A stretch of DNA of 64,000 nucleotides, taken from Ovis canadensis. Lineage: Eukaryota; Chordata; Mammalia; Artiodactyla; Bovidae. A model generated the notes under the pieces. The model made no database searches. It saw nothing but the letters and a program-made list of their open reading frames with translations, and had not been told where the DNA came from. Positions 35,685 to 60,708 of this stretch are shown piece after piece. A program made the translations under genes and the position numbers. Where the stretch lies: assembly GCF_042477335.2 (NCBI RefSeq), contig NC_091251.1, forward strand, positions 33,186,501-33,250,500, written 5' to 3'. Numbering within the stretch: position 1 is the first letter of the stretch; each line of letters opens with the position of its first letter.

Positions 35685-38600
35685 GTGAGAACCCTGAGCC
35701 CAGCTCCTCACCTCTGCATGCGCACGCCCTTGCCCTTGTCCGGCGTGGGCTTGCCTCCGTTGCCCGATATAAACCTGGGGCTCCGCAGGGGTGGTTCCGG
35801 TGGGTCTGCCCCAGCAAGGCAGCCTGCACTCTTGCAACCATAGCACGGGCGCCTGAAGGTGAAGACATCGGAAGAGCAAGCGGAAGCCAAAAGACTAGAG
35901 CGGGAACAGAAGCTGAAGCTATACCAGGCAGCCACCCAGACTGTCTTCCAGAAGGTGGGGCCCTCAGAGGTAGTCCCCTCCCACCGTGGCTCCCTTAGCA
36001 TAGCACTTGACCAAGAACTGCGCCTTAGAGTCAGGTTGCTAGAATCCACATCTAGGTTCTATCACTTACTAGCTGTGTGTCCTTAGGCAAGCTACTGAAT
36101 CTCTTTGGACCTCAATTTGCCCATCTGTAAAACAGGGCTAACGATTGTACTTACTGCATAAGGCTGTTGTGAAAATCAATGATTGCAAGATTACATATTA
36201 TCCCATAAAGGGCTTTGTATAGTACTTGTAGTAAAGTGTGGCATTCACAGAACATTCAGTAGTTCTATTTATGTTATGGAGCTCTGTAGAAGAAGAGTGA
36301 TGTGATCCCTGATCCTGTTATCTATCTTCTCAGCGCCAGGCTGGAGAGCTGGATGAGTCAGTGCTGGAACTGACAAGCCAGATTCTGGGAGCCAACCCTG
36401 ACTTTGCCACCCTCTGGAACTGTCGACGAGAGGTGCTCCAGCAGCTGGAGGTCCAGAAGTATGTAGAGGTTTAGGGCCCAAGGAAGATGGCCCTCGCTCT
36501 GGCCCTGCCCGGCCTAGGTCCAGGGGTGGAAGAAGAATGGGGCAGCCAGGGGCATAGGCAGAGGGCAGTGGAGGGCTAGGTGCAAAAAGTCAAGGGTGAA
36601 ATGAGACTGGGTGTTGGAGGGCCCTGACCCCCATTCCTCTGGGCACAGGTCCCCTGAGGAGTTGGCCGCTTTGGTGAAGGCAGAACTGGGCTTCCTGGAG
36701 AGCTGCCTGAGGGTGAACCCCAAGTCTTATGGTACCTGGCACCACCGCTGCTGGCTGCTGGGCCGCCTGCCAGAGCCCAACTGGGCCCGGGAGCTGGAGT
36801 TGTGTGCCCGCTTCCTCGAGGTTGACGAGCGGAACTGTACGTGCCTGCAGATTCTGTCTCCCTGCCTACACCTGCCCCGTGTCCCGGTACTAGGGCCTCA
36901 GTAAGGTCCAGAGCTGGGAGGGATGGCCAGGATGGGTCCACTGAGCTGCTGACACAAGGGACGACGAGGCCAAATGTGTCCTCCATGGAGGGCACAGAGG
37001 TGTTTCTTGGGGTCTCCAAGGGGATGCCACGGGCCCAGCCAGGCAGCTCTTGCCCTGCTTCTGAGATGTGTTGTCTGCCTATGCCCCCAGTTCACTGCTG
37101 GGACTACCGGCGGTTTGTGGCTGCACAGGCAGCTGTGCCCCCTGCAGAGGAGCTTGCCTTCACTGACAGCCTCATCACCCGAAACTTCTCCAACTACTCC
37201 TCCTGGCATTACCGCTCCTGCCTCTTGCCCCAGCTGCACCCTCAGCCAGACTCTGGACCCCAGGGGCGCCTCCCTGAGGATGTGCTGCTCAAAGGTAAGC
37301 AGGGTCAGGGAGTGCTTGAGAGGACTCTCCCATGCTGCCCTTCTGACCCTGATGCCTAGGCCTGCTCCTGAACCTACCACTCGGGAAAATGCCTGGCTCT
37401 GGGGATGCATAAGATCCAGCCCCTGGCTGCAGAGAGCCCAAGTGTCCACTTGGCTCCTGATGTACGCAGCCCCTGGGTAAGGCTGGCATATAAGTGAAAC
37501 TGAAGGCAGGAAGTTCTCCAAAGAGAGGGCAGTATGTAGGGGTAGACAGGAGCCCAGAAGGGTCCTAACCAAAGCACCATGCCTCCTTGGCCCCTGCAGA
37601 GCTGGAGCTGGTGCAGAACGCCTTCTTCACTGACCCCAATGATCAGAGTGCCTGGTTCTACCATCGCTGGCTCCTGGGACGAGGTGAACAGTAGGGAAGA
37701 AGTGGGGGATTGGAGCCAAGAAGGAATGGAAGGATATTTAAGGAGACCTGAGACTGTTTCTTCTCACAGCTGATCCCCAGGATGCCCTGCGCTGCCTGCA
37801 CGTGAGCCGGGATGAGGCATGCCTGACTGTCTCCTTCTCTCGGCCTCTCCTCGTGAGTCCCGAAGCTTTTGCTGAAGGGTACCGTGGATGGTGGGCCTGG
37901 TGCCGTTGGAGTGATGGTCTGTCTCTGTCCCCTGCATCAGGTGGGCTCCGGCATGGAGACCTTGCTGCTCATGGTTGATGAGTCACCCCTGGCTGTGGAG
38001 TGGAGGACCCCAGAGGGCAGGAACCGGCCTAGCCACGTCTGGGTATCCCAGGGTTGGTGGGTGGAGTCGGGGCTGGGACAGGGCTGGGGTGGGACAGTCA
38101 GAAAAGTGGTGCAGCCTGGGCTTTCTCTTAACCCCGTGCTCCCAGCTCTGTGACCTGCCCGCCACCTCCCTCAACGACCAGTTGCCCCAGCATACATTTC
38201 GTGTCATTTGGACAGCAGGCGATGCCCAGAAGGAGTGTGTGCTCTTAAAAGGTGAGCCAGCCTGCAGCCTCCCCCCTTTGCAGCAGCGCCCCCAATCCCT
38301 GTCTTCGTCTCATGGGTGTCCTCTCCTACCCCTGCTCTGTCTCTCAGGCCGCCAAGAGGGCTGGTGCCGGGACTCCGCCACGGATGAGCAGCTCTTCAGG
38401 TGATGAGCACAGGGAAGCACACGGATAGGAGCAGGGCTGTGCACTCTGGGCAGCTGGGTGGGGTGCTGAGGGCTCAAGCAGATGTCTCAGACTGGCTACT
38501 GGGGATGACCAGCACTGCTCCCCCACCCTGCCCACCCTCAGGTGTGAGCTGTCAGTGGAGAAGTCCACCGTGCTACAGTCGGAGCTGGAGTCCTGTAAGG

Positions 38601-40909
38601 AGCTGCAGGAGCTGGAGCCTGAGAATAAATGTGAGGCCCGATTCCCCCGAGCTCCTGCTTCTCTGGGGGCCCATCCTAGGCAGGCTCCTTGCCAGGAGGA
38701 TCCCTCTGTCCTAATCCCCACCCTCTCCCCAGGGTGCCTGCTCACCATCATCTTGCTGATGAGGGCGCTGGACCCCCTGCAGTACGAGAAGGAGACCCTG
38801 CAGTACTTCCAAACCCTCAAGGCAAGCTGGGTCCGCGGGAGTTGGCACCGGGGCAGCCCAGCACGCAGCGGCCAGGCAGCTGACACACAGCCCCTGTGCC
38901 CTCTTCTCCCCGCCAGGCTGTGGACCCAATGAGGGCAGCGTACCTGGACGACCTGCGCAGCAAGTTCCTGCTGGAGAACAGCGTGCTCAAGATGGAGTAC
39001 GCGGAGGTGCGCGTGCTGCACCTGGGTCACAAGGTAGGGCGTGCGCATGCGCCTCCCCCACCCTCACCCCGCTGGCCCGCCTCCCTCTTCCTCAGGACCG
39101 GCTGTGTCTATATCTGCTCCTCAGGCCTCAGCCAAGACACTCACCGTCCCCCGCTTTGCCTTCCATCTCACATGCCCTTCTGGACATTTCTTCCTTAGCT
39201 CATTCCATGCTTCTCTCCCTGGGGCAGACCCCATCACCTAACAGCTGAATAGTTCTCAGAGATTCCTGACAAACTCCTGACTCTGTTTTTCCTCTGTAGT
39301 CGTTCCTAATCAATCTCCCCAACACGTTATTTTTATCACGGTGCTGCTGCCCACCTTTGCTCCCACCAATCCAACTCCGGGCTCACTGGGCCCTCTCCCG
39401 CTGGTATCTATGTTCATACCAGCACCGTGTACCTGCCCCGCTCCCTGCACTACAGGCCACCCCGACCCTGTGTCCCTGATCAGGAGCATGTACTACTGGG
39501 GGTGGTGAGGTATGCTTCCCAGCTGCTCCCTCCTGTCCTCAGCTGGGGACCCCCCAGGGCCTGTGTGGGGCGCACTGGGCAAAGGCCTGATAAACGACAG
39601 CTGAGAGCTGTCCGCCAGGCCTCGCTGGGTATCTCGTCCCCCTCCTCAGGATCTGACGGTGCTCTGCCATCTGGAGCAGCTGCTCTTGGTCACTCACCTT
39701 GACCTGTCACACAATCGTCTCCGAGCCCTGCCCCCTGCTCTGGCTGCCCTGCGCTGCCTTGAGGTAAAGCCCCCAATCCTCTGTCATTGTTCTGGGTTTC
39801 CCTTTCCCCTTCCTCCACCTCACAAGTCACTCCACCCTACTAAGAGATGCCCGGGTCCTCCCAGCCCCCACAGATGACCCCAGCCTTCTCTTCTGTCACC
39901 CAGCCTGACCCCAGGAGCCTTTCCATGCCCTGTAAGCTGATCACCCTGGGCTCCCCGGTGGTTTGTACAAATCCCATACTGACAGCTGCCTGCCTACCTG
40001 CCTTGTCTTCCCTGCTCCCAGGTGCTGCAGGCCAATGATAACGTAATTGAATCCCTGGATGGTGTCACCAACCTGCCCCGGTTGCAGGAGCTTGTCCTGT
40101 GTAACAACCGTATCCTTCCGTCTGGGTGCCATTCAGACAGCAGGGAGGGCAAGGTGCCACACCAGGAAGGGATGGCCAAGAGGCAGGGCGGGCATGCCCT
40201 GGGCGTGAGGAGGGGGCATTGGCCATCTGAACTGAGGAGAGGATAGCCTGGCGCTGTATGAGGCTGTCATTGACTCTCACTGGTAGAGTTTTGCAGGATG
40301 GAAGGAAGTGACTCCCTCAAACCTAAGTTCACAAACCACTGCCTACAGATGTTCTTGGGTACCACATCGTATGTTTAAAATCAGGAGGTTTTATATTCTT
40401 TAAAAATCTAGAATTCTGATTATTCTCAAATGTGTAAGTTGAAGCACGCTTTGGCCTGCATTTCCACTTGGGAGCCCTTGGCCACTGATGAATCATGGGC
40501 GCCTCTGCAGCAGGGGCTGGCTTTCCCCTTGGCCATAGTTTCCACCACTCCTCCGGGACCATATCCCCTCAGGGTCCTGTGCCTCCTGCCTGGCTCCCAG
40601 GGGCAGGTATCTGCAGCCTAGAGGCCTGTGTCCTACAGGGAAGTGGCCAAGGGGCCCATCCAGCGGGCTGCTCAGTAGCAATGCTCGATCTGCAGTGACA
40701 GGTGTTCAGGAGCAGGCGGATCTGGAGAACCAGCTGAGCTTTCCTTGACTCCTGCCCAAGGCCTCCAACAGCCTGCGGTGCTCCAGCCTCTCACCTCCTG
40801 CCCCAGGCTGACCCTCCTCAACCTGCAGGGCAACCCGCTGTGCCAGGCGGAGGGCAGCTCGGAGCACTTGGCTGAGCTGCTGCCTTCGGTTAGCAGCATC
40901 CTCACCTAA
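35682..40909 (+). CDS. RABGGTA: RABGGTA, Rab geranylgeranyltransferase alpha subunit
   Basis: Coding exons: 35682-35684, 35844-35954, 36334-36458, 36649-36836, 37091-37294, 37600-37683, 37770-37852, 37941-38042, 38146-38251, 38348-38399, 38542-38630, 38733-38821, 38917-39033, 39650-39763, 40022-40109, 40761-40909. The sum is 1704 nt, 567 residues plus stop, equal to the human length as recalled. With RABGGTB and the escort protein REP it attaches geranylgeranyl groups to C-terminal cysteines of Rab GTPases in the cytosol. It has five PPTA repeats with W-x-x-R cores ([44 protein letters not shown]), then an Ig-like insert (about 240-350) and C-terminal leucine-rich repeats ([18 protein letters not shown]). 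The intron before the last exon is U12-type and one intron (38822-38916) is GC-AG. Confidence 0.97.
36018..36235 (+). repeat. MIR SINE
   Basis: In RABGGTA intron 2. Well preserved core: TATCACTTACTAGCTGTGTG, then TTTGCCCATCTGTAAAACAG and GGCTGTTGTGAAAATCAATG. Confidence 0.75.
38043..38145 (+). other. RABGGTA: Short intron with U12-like splice signals in RABGGTA
   Basis: Donor GTATCCCAGG matches the first six bases of the U12 donor (RTATCCTTT). TCTCTTAAC at about 38124-38132 resembles the U12 branch point TTCCTTAAC, with the branch A about 14 nt from the acceptor CCCAG. The match is weaker than at 40110-40760, and a poor U2-type intron is equally possible. Confidence 0.4.
38822..38916 (+). 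other. RABGGTA: GC-AG intron of RABGGTA
   Basis: Exon ends CTCAAG; the intron starts GCAAGC, a close match to the GC-donor consensus, and ends CGCCAG. The join gives T-L-K-A-V-D-P-M-R as in the family. Using the next GT (GTCCGC, nine bases on) would insert three residues (A-S-W) at a poorer donor. Confidence 0.85.
40110..40760 (+). other. RABGGTA: U12-type (minor spliceosome) intron of RABGGTA
   Basis: Donor C|GTATCCTTCC carries the full U12 5' motif (RTATCCTT). TTCCTTGAC at 40741-40749 is a perfect fit to the U12 branch consensus TTCCTTRAC. The branch A (40748) lies 12 nt from the acceptor CCCAAG (ending 40760), inside the usual U12 distance. Joining gives N-N-R-L-Q-Q-P-A-V as in human. Confidence 0.92.
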
Positions 40910-40951
40910 GAGGCCCTGCCCCCACCCTTGCCCTTTAACTTATTGGAACTG

Positions 40952-40957
40952 AATAAA
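40952..40957 (+). terminator. RABGGTA: RABGGTA poly(A) signal
   Basis: AATAAA, 43 nt after the stop codon, so the 3' untranslated region is very short. Confidence 0.85.
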
Positions 40958-40974
40958 CAATGAGGAGGCCCCTG

Positions 40975-43200
40975 AGCACTGCTAAGCTGCTGCCGCCACC
41001 ACCGTTATTGCTGTCACCACTGCTTTTCTGGACAAGAAAAGGAGAGAGATATGTCGGCTCCCCCGCTGTGCTTCCGTTTCATGCTCAGTCTTGCTGTTCC
41101 CTGTCGGGGAGAAGCAGAACCTCCATGTTGGGGGCAGAATCAGGGCCACGGCTGGATTGGAGTCTGCCTTCTGCTTTGGGGCTGGGCTGCGCCTAAGCTC
41201 CAGGCTGGCATCAGGTTTGGGTTCAGGTTCTAGTTTGAGTGGGGCTACAAAGCACCTGGAAGTCTCTCCAACTAGAAAGGCTGAGAGAAGTTTCTTCTGT
41301 GATCTGTGTCCCTTCCAGATACCCTGTCTGCCCTGGCCCTCCTTCACCAAAGCTGTTCCCAGGAGGTGTGTTCAGGGCGCCCTGGCTCCACTCTCTTATA
41401 ACAACACTATTAGTCTCCATGAGTAGCATGCCCAGGATAAAGAGCCCTTGAAAATACTTGATCCCATTTGATCCCCACAAGCTCTCAGGGCTGAGATGAT
41501 TAGGCCCATTGTGCTGATGAGGAAACTGCTGTTCAGACGCACCCAAGGTTGCTGAGCTCAAGTGCTGGAGCCAAAGCTGTCTCTGTAACTTGGTCTGGGA
41601 TTCCAGATTCATGTTCTTGCTTCTGTATTGGGCAGAACCTGGCCTTAGCTCCTAAAGTACCAAGATAGTGTCTTTTCCCAGGTCCCCCCAACACACACAA
41701 GTACCTTGTCCTGACTCTGAAAGCCCTGCGGCACTTGAGCCTCCTGGGACGAAAGGGGAGTGGCTCAGGGGTGAGGGCCCTGAGTCAAACCTGGCTGGGT
41801 GGGGAAACAGAAAGATTGATTGAAACAGGAGGGAGAGAATGTGACCAGGCATTTTCCTGTTTCCCTGAGAATCTACCTGGGCCTACATGTACACACACTG
41901 GACTCTCAGGGCCCTCCCTGTCCTTTCTGTATCGGTAGTGATATACAAACAGCCTTCCGTGAAGCCCTTTGGCTGACCTGCCTGGAAATTGTATTTCTGC
42001 TAGTGTGATTTCTATTTTTGAATGTGCTGGAGGTGGGGTTAGCCACCCCCTGCCAGGTCTGGAGCTTAGACTTGGACAGGAAAAGGTCATGAAGATGTGG
42101 GGGGCTCTGCTAGGTCCTGGAGCCTCTGTCCCCACTCCCCTAGGCACCTCCCTGCCGCATGCATCACCAAACTCAGCCTCTCCTCCAGGCAGCTTCCTTG
42201 TATCTCCTTGCCCTCCCTGTTTTTACTGTCTTCTGTTCAGTGTCCCATGGGCAGAGCTGGGACAATGGCAGGATGGAGAGAAGAGAACCTAAGAACAGGG
42301 TCCCAACCTTCCGGAAGATGCCTGACCTCCTCTTTGCCTTGGGGTTCTGTTGGTGGCCTCTGTGGTGTTTCTCTCAGGGTTGGGATGGAATTGGGCAGGT
42401 GCCTGCAGCCGGTTGGTAGGATTCCTAGGAAGAATTCCAAGTTGAGAACTCCGGCCTCCAGCTCACCAGACATTTGTCTCAGTGGAAGAAAGGGGTACTC
42501 TGCAGACTGGGGAGAGAGACTTCATTTCCACCTGAGCCCCAGAGCAAAGACTAAAGTCACCTCCAAACCCCTGGGGGTTGGGGAAGGGTGACCGTTAGAA
42601 AACGAGATCGCTTCCACTCTGACCTTCCTAATCCCAAAGGTGGAGGGACCCAGGGAGCAGGAAGCAGCTCTCACTCATACTGGGGGCTTGGCGGAGCCAG
42701 AGGAAGAAGGAGGAACAGGTGGATGGTAGGGTCAGAGGATCTGGTAGAGCCGGCAGGTCAAGGGCTGGCTGGTGGAGCCAGTCTGAGGGCCAGGTGCTGA
42801 TGTCACCAGTCTCTAACAACTTGGGATCCAGGGACCTCCCTGGGCTGGACAGGTCCTAGAGCCAGCCCATGGACAGTTTCAGAGACACAGGCAGGCAGCC
42901 TGGGCTTGGGAACAGCAAGTCTGCTGGATAGAGGTGGCCCCTGGCCCATTGCCCTCTGACCTTCTCCACTGAGAATGTGTCTCTGATGCACCCAGTTTGG
43001 CAGGCAGCATCCCCCAGACAGGTGATCGCCCTGAGTCTTTCCAACTTGAGCCCTCACAGATACCAACCGCGCCCTCTCCCTACTCGTCGGTCCTTAGTTC
43101 CTCGAAAGGGGAAAAGAGGGTGTGGCCCAGAGTCATTTCCCGGCCCCCAGACGCTGGACCTCCTCCCCCAAGTGGGGGTGACGAAGCAACCTTCCTCTTC
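40975..43200. other. Spacer between RABGGTA and TGM1; distal TGM1 promoter
   Basis: No gene. TGAGTCA, a consensus AP-1 site, lies at 41781-41787, about 1.5 kb before the presumed TGM1 start. A MIR-like core in minus orientation is at about 41480-41560. No bovine SINE was seen here, unlike the neighbouring spacers. Confidence 0.55.
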
Positions 43201-43334
43201 TTCCCAGAAGCTCGGCCCCGCCCTCCTCCCTTAAAAACCACTTACCGGCCCGCCCCACGCTTTCCATTCGTGCGGCGGAGTCTGTCCCGTCCCATCGGTC
43301 CCGACCTGTTCCACCTCCGCCGCGGGACTCAGAG
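43200..43334 (+). promoter_or_regulatory. TGM1: TGM1 proximal promoter and 5' leader
   Basis: GC boxes CCCCGCCC (about 43216-43223) and CCCGCCCC, and a TATA-like TTAAAAA at 43231-43237. Transcription would begin near 43260-43270, leaving a leader of roughly 70 nt before the exon-1 ATG at 43335. Confidence 0.65.
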
Positions 43335-57519
<14,185 letters not shown>

Positions 57520-57675
57520 CCCTGAGCCAGAAGCAATGGGACTGATGTCAGATGAGCAAGGACACTGCCTCAAGACAGGGGCCTACGGCAGAGAGGCTCC
57601 CCAGGGGCTCAGGTGGGAGACCTGGGCCCCTGGGAGGAGCTGATCTCATTTGCACAGATGCTAGACGTAGATGCT

Positions 57676-57696
57676 AATAAACCGTTTTTTAATAAA
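57676..57696 (+). terminator. TGM1: TGM1 poly(A) signals (two)
   Basis: AATAAA at 57676-57681 and again at 57691-57696, about 160-175 nt after the stop codon. Confidence 0.85.
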
Positions 57697-57719
57697 GCTG
57701 CTGTTCTGTCCATGTGTCA

Positions 57720-58987
57720 GTCTATACCAAGCTAAGGAGTGTGGGCCCATGGCCTATCCTGGGGATGCAACTTGGCATTTCTGACACCCTTAGTTCTGAG
57801 AAGCGTGGTTGGCAGACCACCAGCGGCAGCCCTCAGCAGCTCTTAATGCGGGCCGCTTGGCATCAGGACAGCCTCCAGTGCTTCCCCCGCTAGTCTCCCC
57901 CCACCGGGTGCTTCTGACCGAAGCCCTTCTGAAGCTACCTGGGCTGAGGGGGACTGCCCCTTCCACAGCACCCCCTGATGGAGAGAAAGAGCTAAATTCC
58001 CTTCTATGGGCACACGTTTGAGGTAAGAAATAGGCTGGACTTCTCTGGGAACAGCAAAACTCACTTTCCAGTATTGATCTTCAAATATCCTTGTCAAAGA
58101 ATTTTTACGAAAGTAATGTGTGTTCAGTGTTAAGCATTAAGAAAATACAGAAAATGGTAAAGGAGAAAATAACAATAATCCTCAACTCCCACCATGTACA
58201 GAAAGTAACTTAACATTGTTTCACATGCTGCTTGCCACCACCCCCCGGCACCCTGCCCATAAATTCCTACAGAGTTAAATATTCTTTGAAAACACCACGG
58301 TTGGAGACTAGATGGTAGACTAGGCCCTCCTGGTCCCTTGGATCTCCGGCTGCCCTTCTCACTCTCCAGCTGGTGCCTCTGCCTCTGCTCAGACTCGGCA
58401 GTTGGGGTGACTCAGGCCTCTGCCCTGGGCTGTCTGTCATCCAGCTACACTCTGCCAAGGTGAGCTCTGCCAGCCTTGAGGTTTTAAAGACTCCCCAAGT
58501 TGTATGTGTTCCTTGAACCCCAAACTTGTGTATTTACTGCCATCTCAATATCTTTACAATGTGACTGTCCAGTGTGGCTGTCTCATAGACACCCCAAGTA
58601 TAACAGGTCTGAAGTCAGACTCATGACCTTGCTCCAGCATATGTCTTCCTGCAGCTTCCCCTCCTACATCAGAAAATGGCACGTCCATCTTTCCAGTTTC
58701 TTGGCGCCAAACTTTTGGAGTCACCCTTGACTCCTCTCCTTCTCTCATAACCCACAATGGATCTGTCAGCAAATCTTGCTGGTTCTATCTCCCATAGGTG
58801 TTCAGCTTCTGGCCACCCCTCGTCGCCTCCACAGGCACCATCCTGCTCAAGCTGCTTTCCTCCCTCAGCTGGACTGTCGCACTTGCTTCCTAATTATTTC
58901 CCCGCTTTGACTCTTGTCCTGTTGACACCCTGTCCACACAGCAGCCAGAACGAGCAGGTGGACCAGATCGTGTCAGTCCTCTACTCA
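57720..58987. other. Intergenic, downstream of TGM1; partly ancient LINE
   Basis: No gene. From about 58560 the sequence (GTCAGACTCATGACCTTGCT, TCACCCTTGACTCCTCTCC and following) looks like decayed LINE-2 that continues past the next SINE. Confidence 0.5.
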
Positions 58988-59148
58988 AAGCCTTCCACTG
59001 CTGCTGCTGCTGCTGCTGCTAAGTCACTTCAGTCGTGTCCGACTGTGCGACCCCATAGACGGCAGCCCATCAGGCTTCCCCGTCCCTGGGATTCTCCAGG
59101 CAAGAACACTGGAGTGGGGTGCCCTTGCCTTCTCCAAGCCTTCCACTG
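58988..59148 (-). mobile_element. Bov-A2/Bov-tA SINE fragment with target-site duplication
   Basis: AAGCCTTCCACTG flanks the insert at 58988-59000 and 59136-59148. The element starts with (CTG)7 and CTAAGTCACTTCAGTCGTG and ends GGGTGCCCTTGCCTTCTCC. It splits an older LINE-2-like sequence. Confidence 0.9.
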
Positions 59149-59880
59149 CACCCCCTCAAATCAAAGTCCTTAGAGTGCTCTGTGACTCCGCCCTCCCTCC
59201 CCTCCCTGCCCCAGGCTCAGTCCATCCAGCTCACTGGCCCCTTCATACTTGGACAGTGTGGGGCACACTCCTGCTCCACGAGCTCAGTGGGGCTGCACTT
59301 TGCCTGCAGACTTCTTTCCCGCGTGGCCTCACGGCCCATGCCCTCTTCTCCTTCAAGACTCGCTTAACTGTCACCATCTCTGGTCTTCCATTCTGTTTTA
59401 AAATTGCAGCACCTTCCGTGTTTGCTGTCCCCCCTTGTTCTTTACTTTTCTCCAGAGTGCATGTTACCATGCGATGTTCTTATATTGAATTTCTGTATCG
59501 TTTGTTTATTATCTAATTCTCTCTACCACTACTGCCCCATCCTAGTCCAATCCACCATGTTCCATCACTTGGATCGAAGCTCCAGTTCTCCCGCAAGCCT
59601 TTGCCCTTCCCTGTCTATTCTCAACTTGGCAGCCAGGGGATGCTTTTAAATGTCAATCAGATTATGTTACCAATCTGCTCACACTCCCCAGTGGCGCCTC
59701 ACCTCCCACAGAATAACAGCTATGGCTACTTTCTTGTTGTTTCTCAAAGCCTTGACATCATGGCCTTCGGACTGACAGTTTTCCCTGCTTGGCACATCGT
59801 TCCCCTGATATCCAGGTGGCAGGTACCCTCCTTTGAAGCCTGTCCTCAAATATCACTGTCTTAATGGAAGCTTTTCTGGC
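59149..59880. repeat. Decayed LINE-2-like sequence
   Basis: Resembles L2 3' region: TTCATACTTGGACAGTG, then later CCTCACCTCCCACAGAATAA, CTTGACATCATGGCC and TTGAAGCCTGTCCTCAAATA. Family assignment by resemblance to the well-known L2 text. Confidence 0.5.
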
Positions 59881-59889
59881 CACCCAATT

Positions 59890-60209
59890 TTGTTTTTTAT
59901 TTATTTTTCTCTGTGCCAGGTCTTCACTGCTGCATGGGCTACTCTCTAGTTGTGGCTCAAGGGAGGGCTTCTCGCTGCAGTAGCTTCACTTATTACAGAG
60001 CATGGGCTCTAAGCGCGCGAGCTCCAGTAGTTGCAGCTCCCAGGCTCTAGAGCACAGGCTCAGTAGCTGTGGTGCACAGGCTTAGCTGCTCCAAGGCATG
60101 TGGGATCTTTCTGGATCAGGGATCGAACCCACAATTGTCTCAATCACTCAATCGTCTCCTGCATTGGCAGGCAGACTCTTTACTTCTGAGCCACCAGGGA
60201 AGTCCCTGG
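59890..60209 (-). mobile_element. CHR-type SINE, long form (minus orientation)
   Basis: Ends in TGAGCCACCAGGGAAGTCCC and carries the longer body. The flanks CTGGCCACCCAATTTT (left) and CTGGCCACACTATTTT (right) look like a target-site duplication inside the L2-like sequence. Confidence 0.8.
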
Positions 60210-60492
60210 CCACACTATTTTAATTGCAACCCACTCTTCTCACGACCACTTTTCCTTGCTTTATTTTTCTCCATAACACCTGTCTACATCCAACATATTC
60301 AATAGTTTAACAATGCATTTATTTATTGTGTCTCCCCTGCCCCAACTGTAATATAAACAGTGATTTTTATATTTATAAACAGTGTAATATAAGCAGTGAT
60401 TTTTGTCTGATTTGGTCTTTGTTATATGCTCAGAAGCTAGTGCATGAAAATGCTCACTGAATACTTGGTGAGTGAAGAAGAATTTGGTACTG

Positions 60493-60708
60493 ACCTATGG
60501 CTTTCCTGGTGGCTCAGACAGTAAAGAGTCTGCCTGTAGTGCGGGAGACCCAGCTTTGATCCCTGGGTCGGGAAGATCCCCTGGAGAAGGAAATGGCAAC
60601 CCACTCCAGCATTCTTGCCTGGAAAATCCCATGGATGGAGGAGCCTGGTACGTTACAGTCCATGGGGTCACAAAGAGTCGAACATGACTGGGCGACTTTA
60701 CTTATGTA
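60493..60708 (+). mobile_element. Bov-tA SINE
   Basis: GGCTTTCCTGGTGGCTCAGAC to GTCGAACATGACTGGGCGAC; nearly complete and little diverged. Confidence 0.88.

Noticed and set aside
35080..35868. 262-codon open frame on the minus strand over the RABGGTA promoter
   Set aside because: It covers the GC-rich promoter and first exons of RABGGTA and is low-complexity (Arg/Ala/Pro/Ser); most likely chance.
36898..37572. 224-codon minus-strand frame inside RABGGTA
   Set aside because: Shadow of RABGGTA exons on the opposite strand; no family resemblance.
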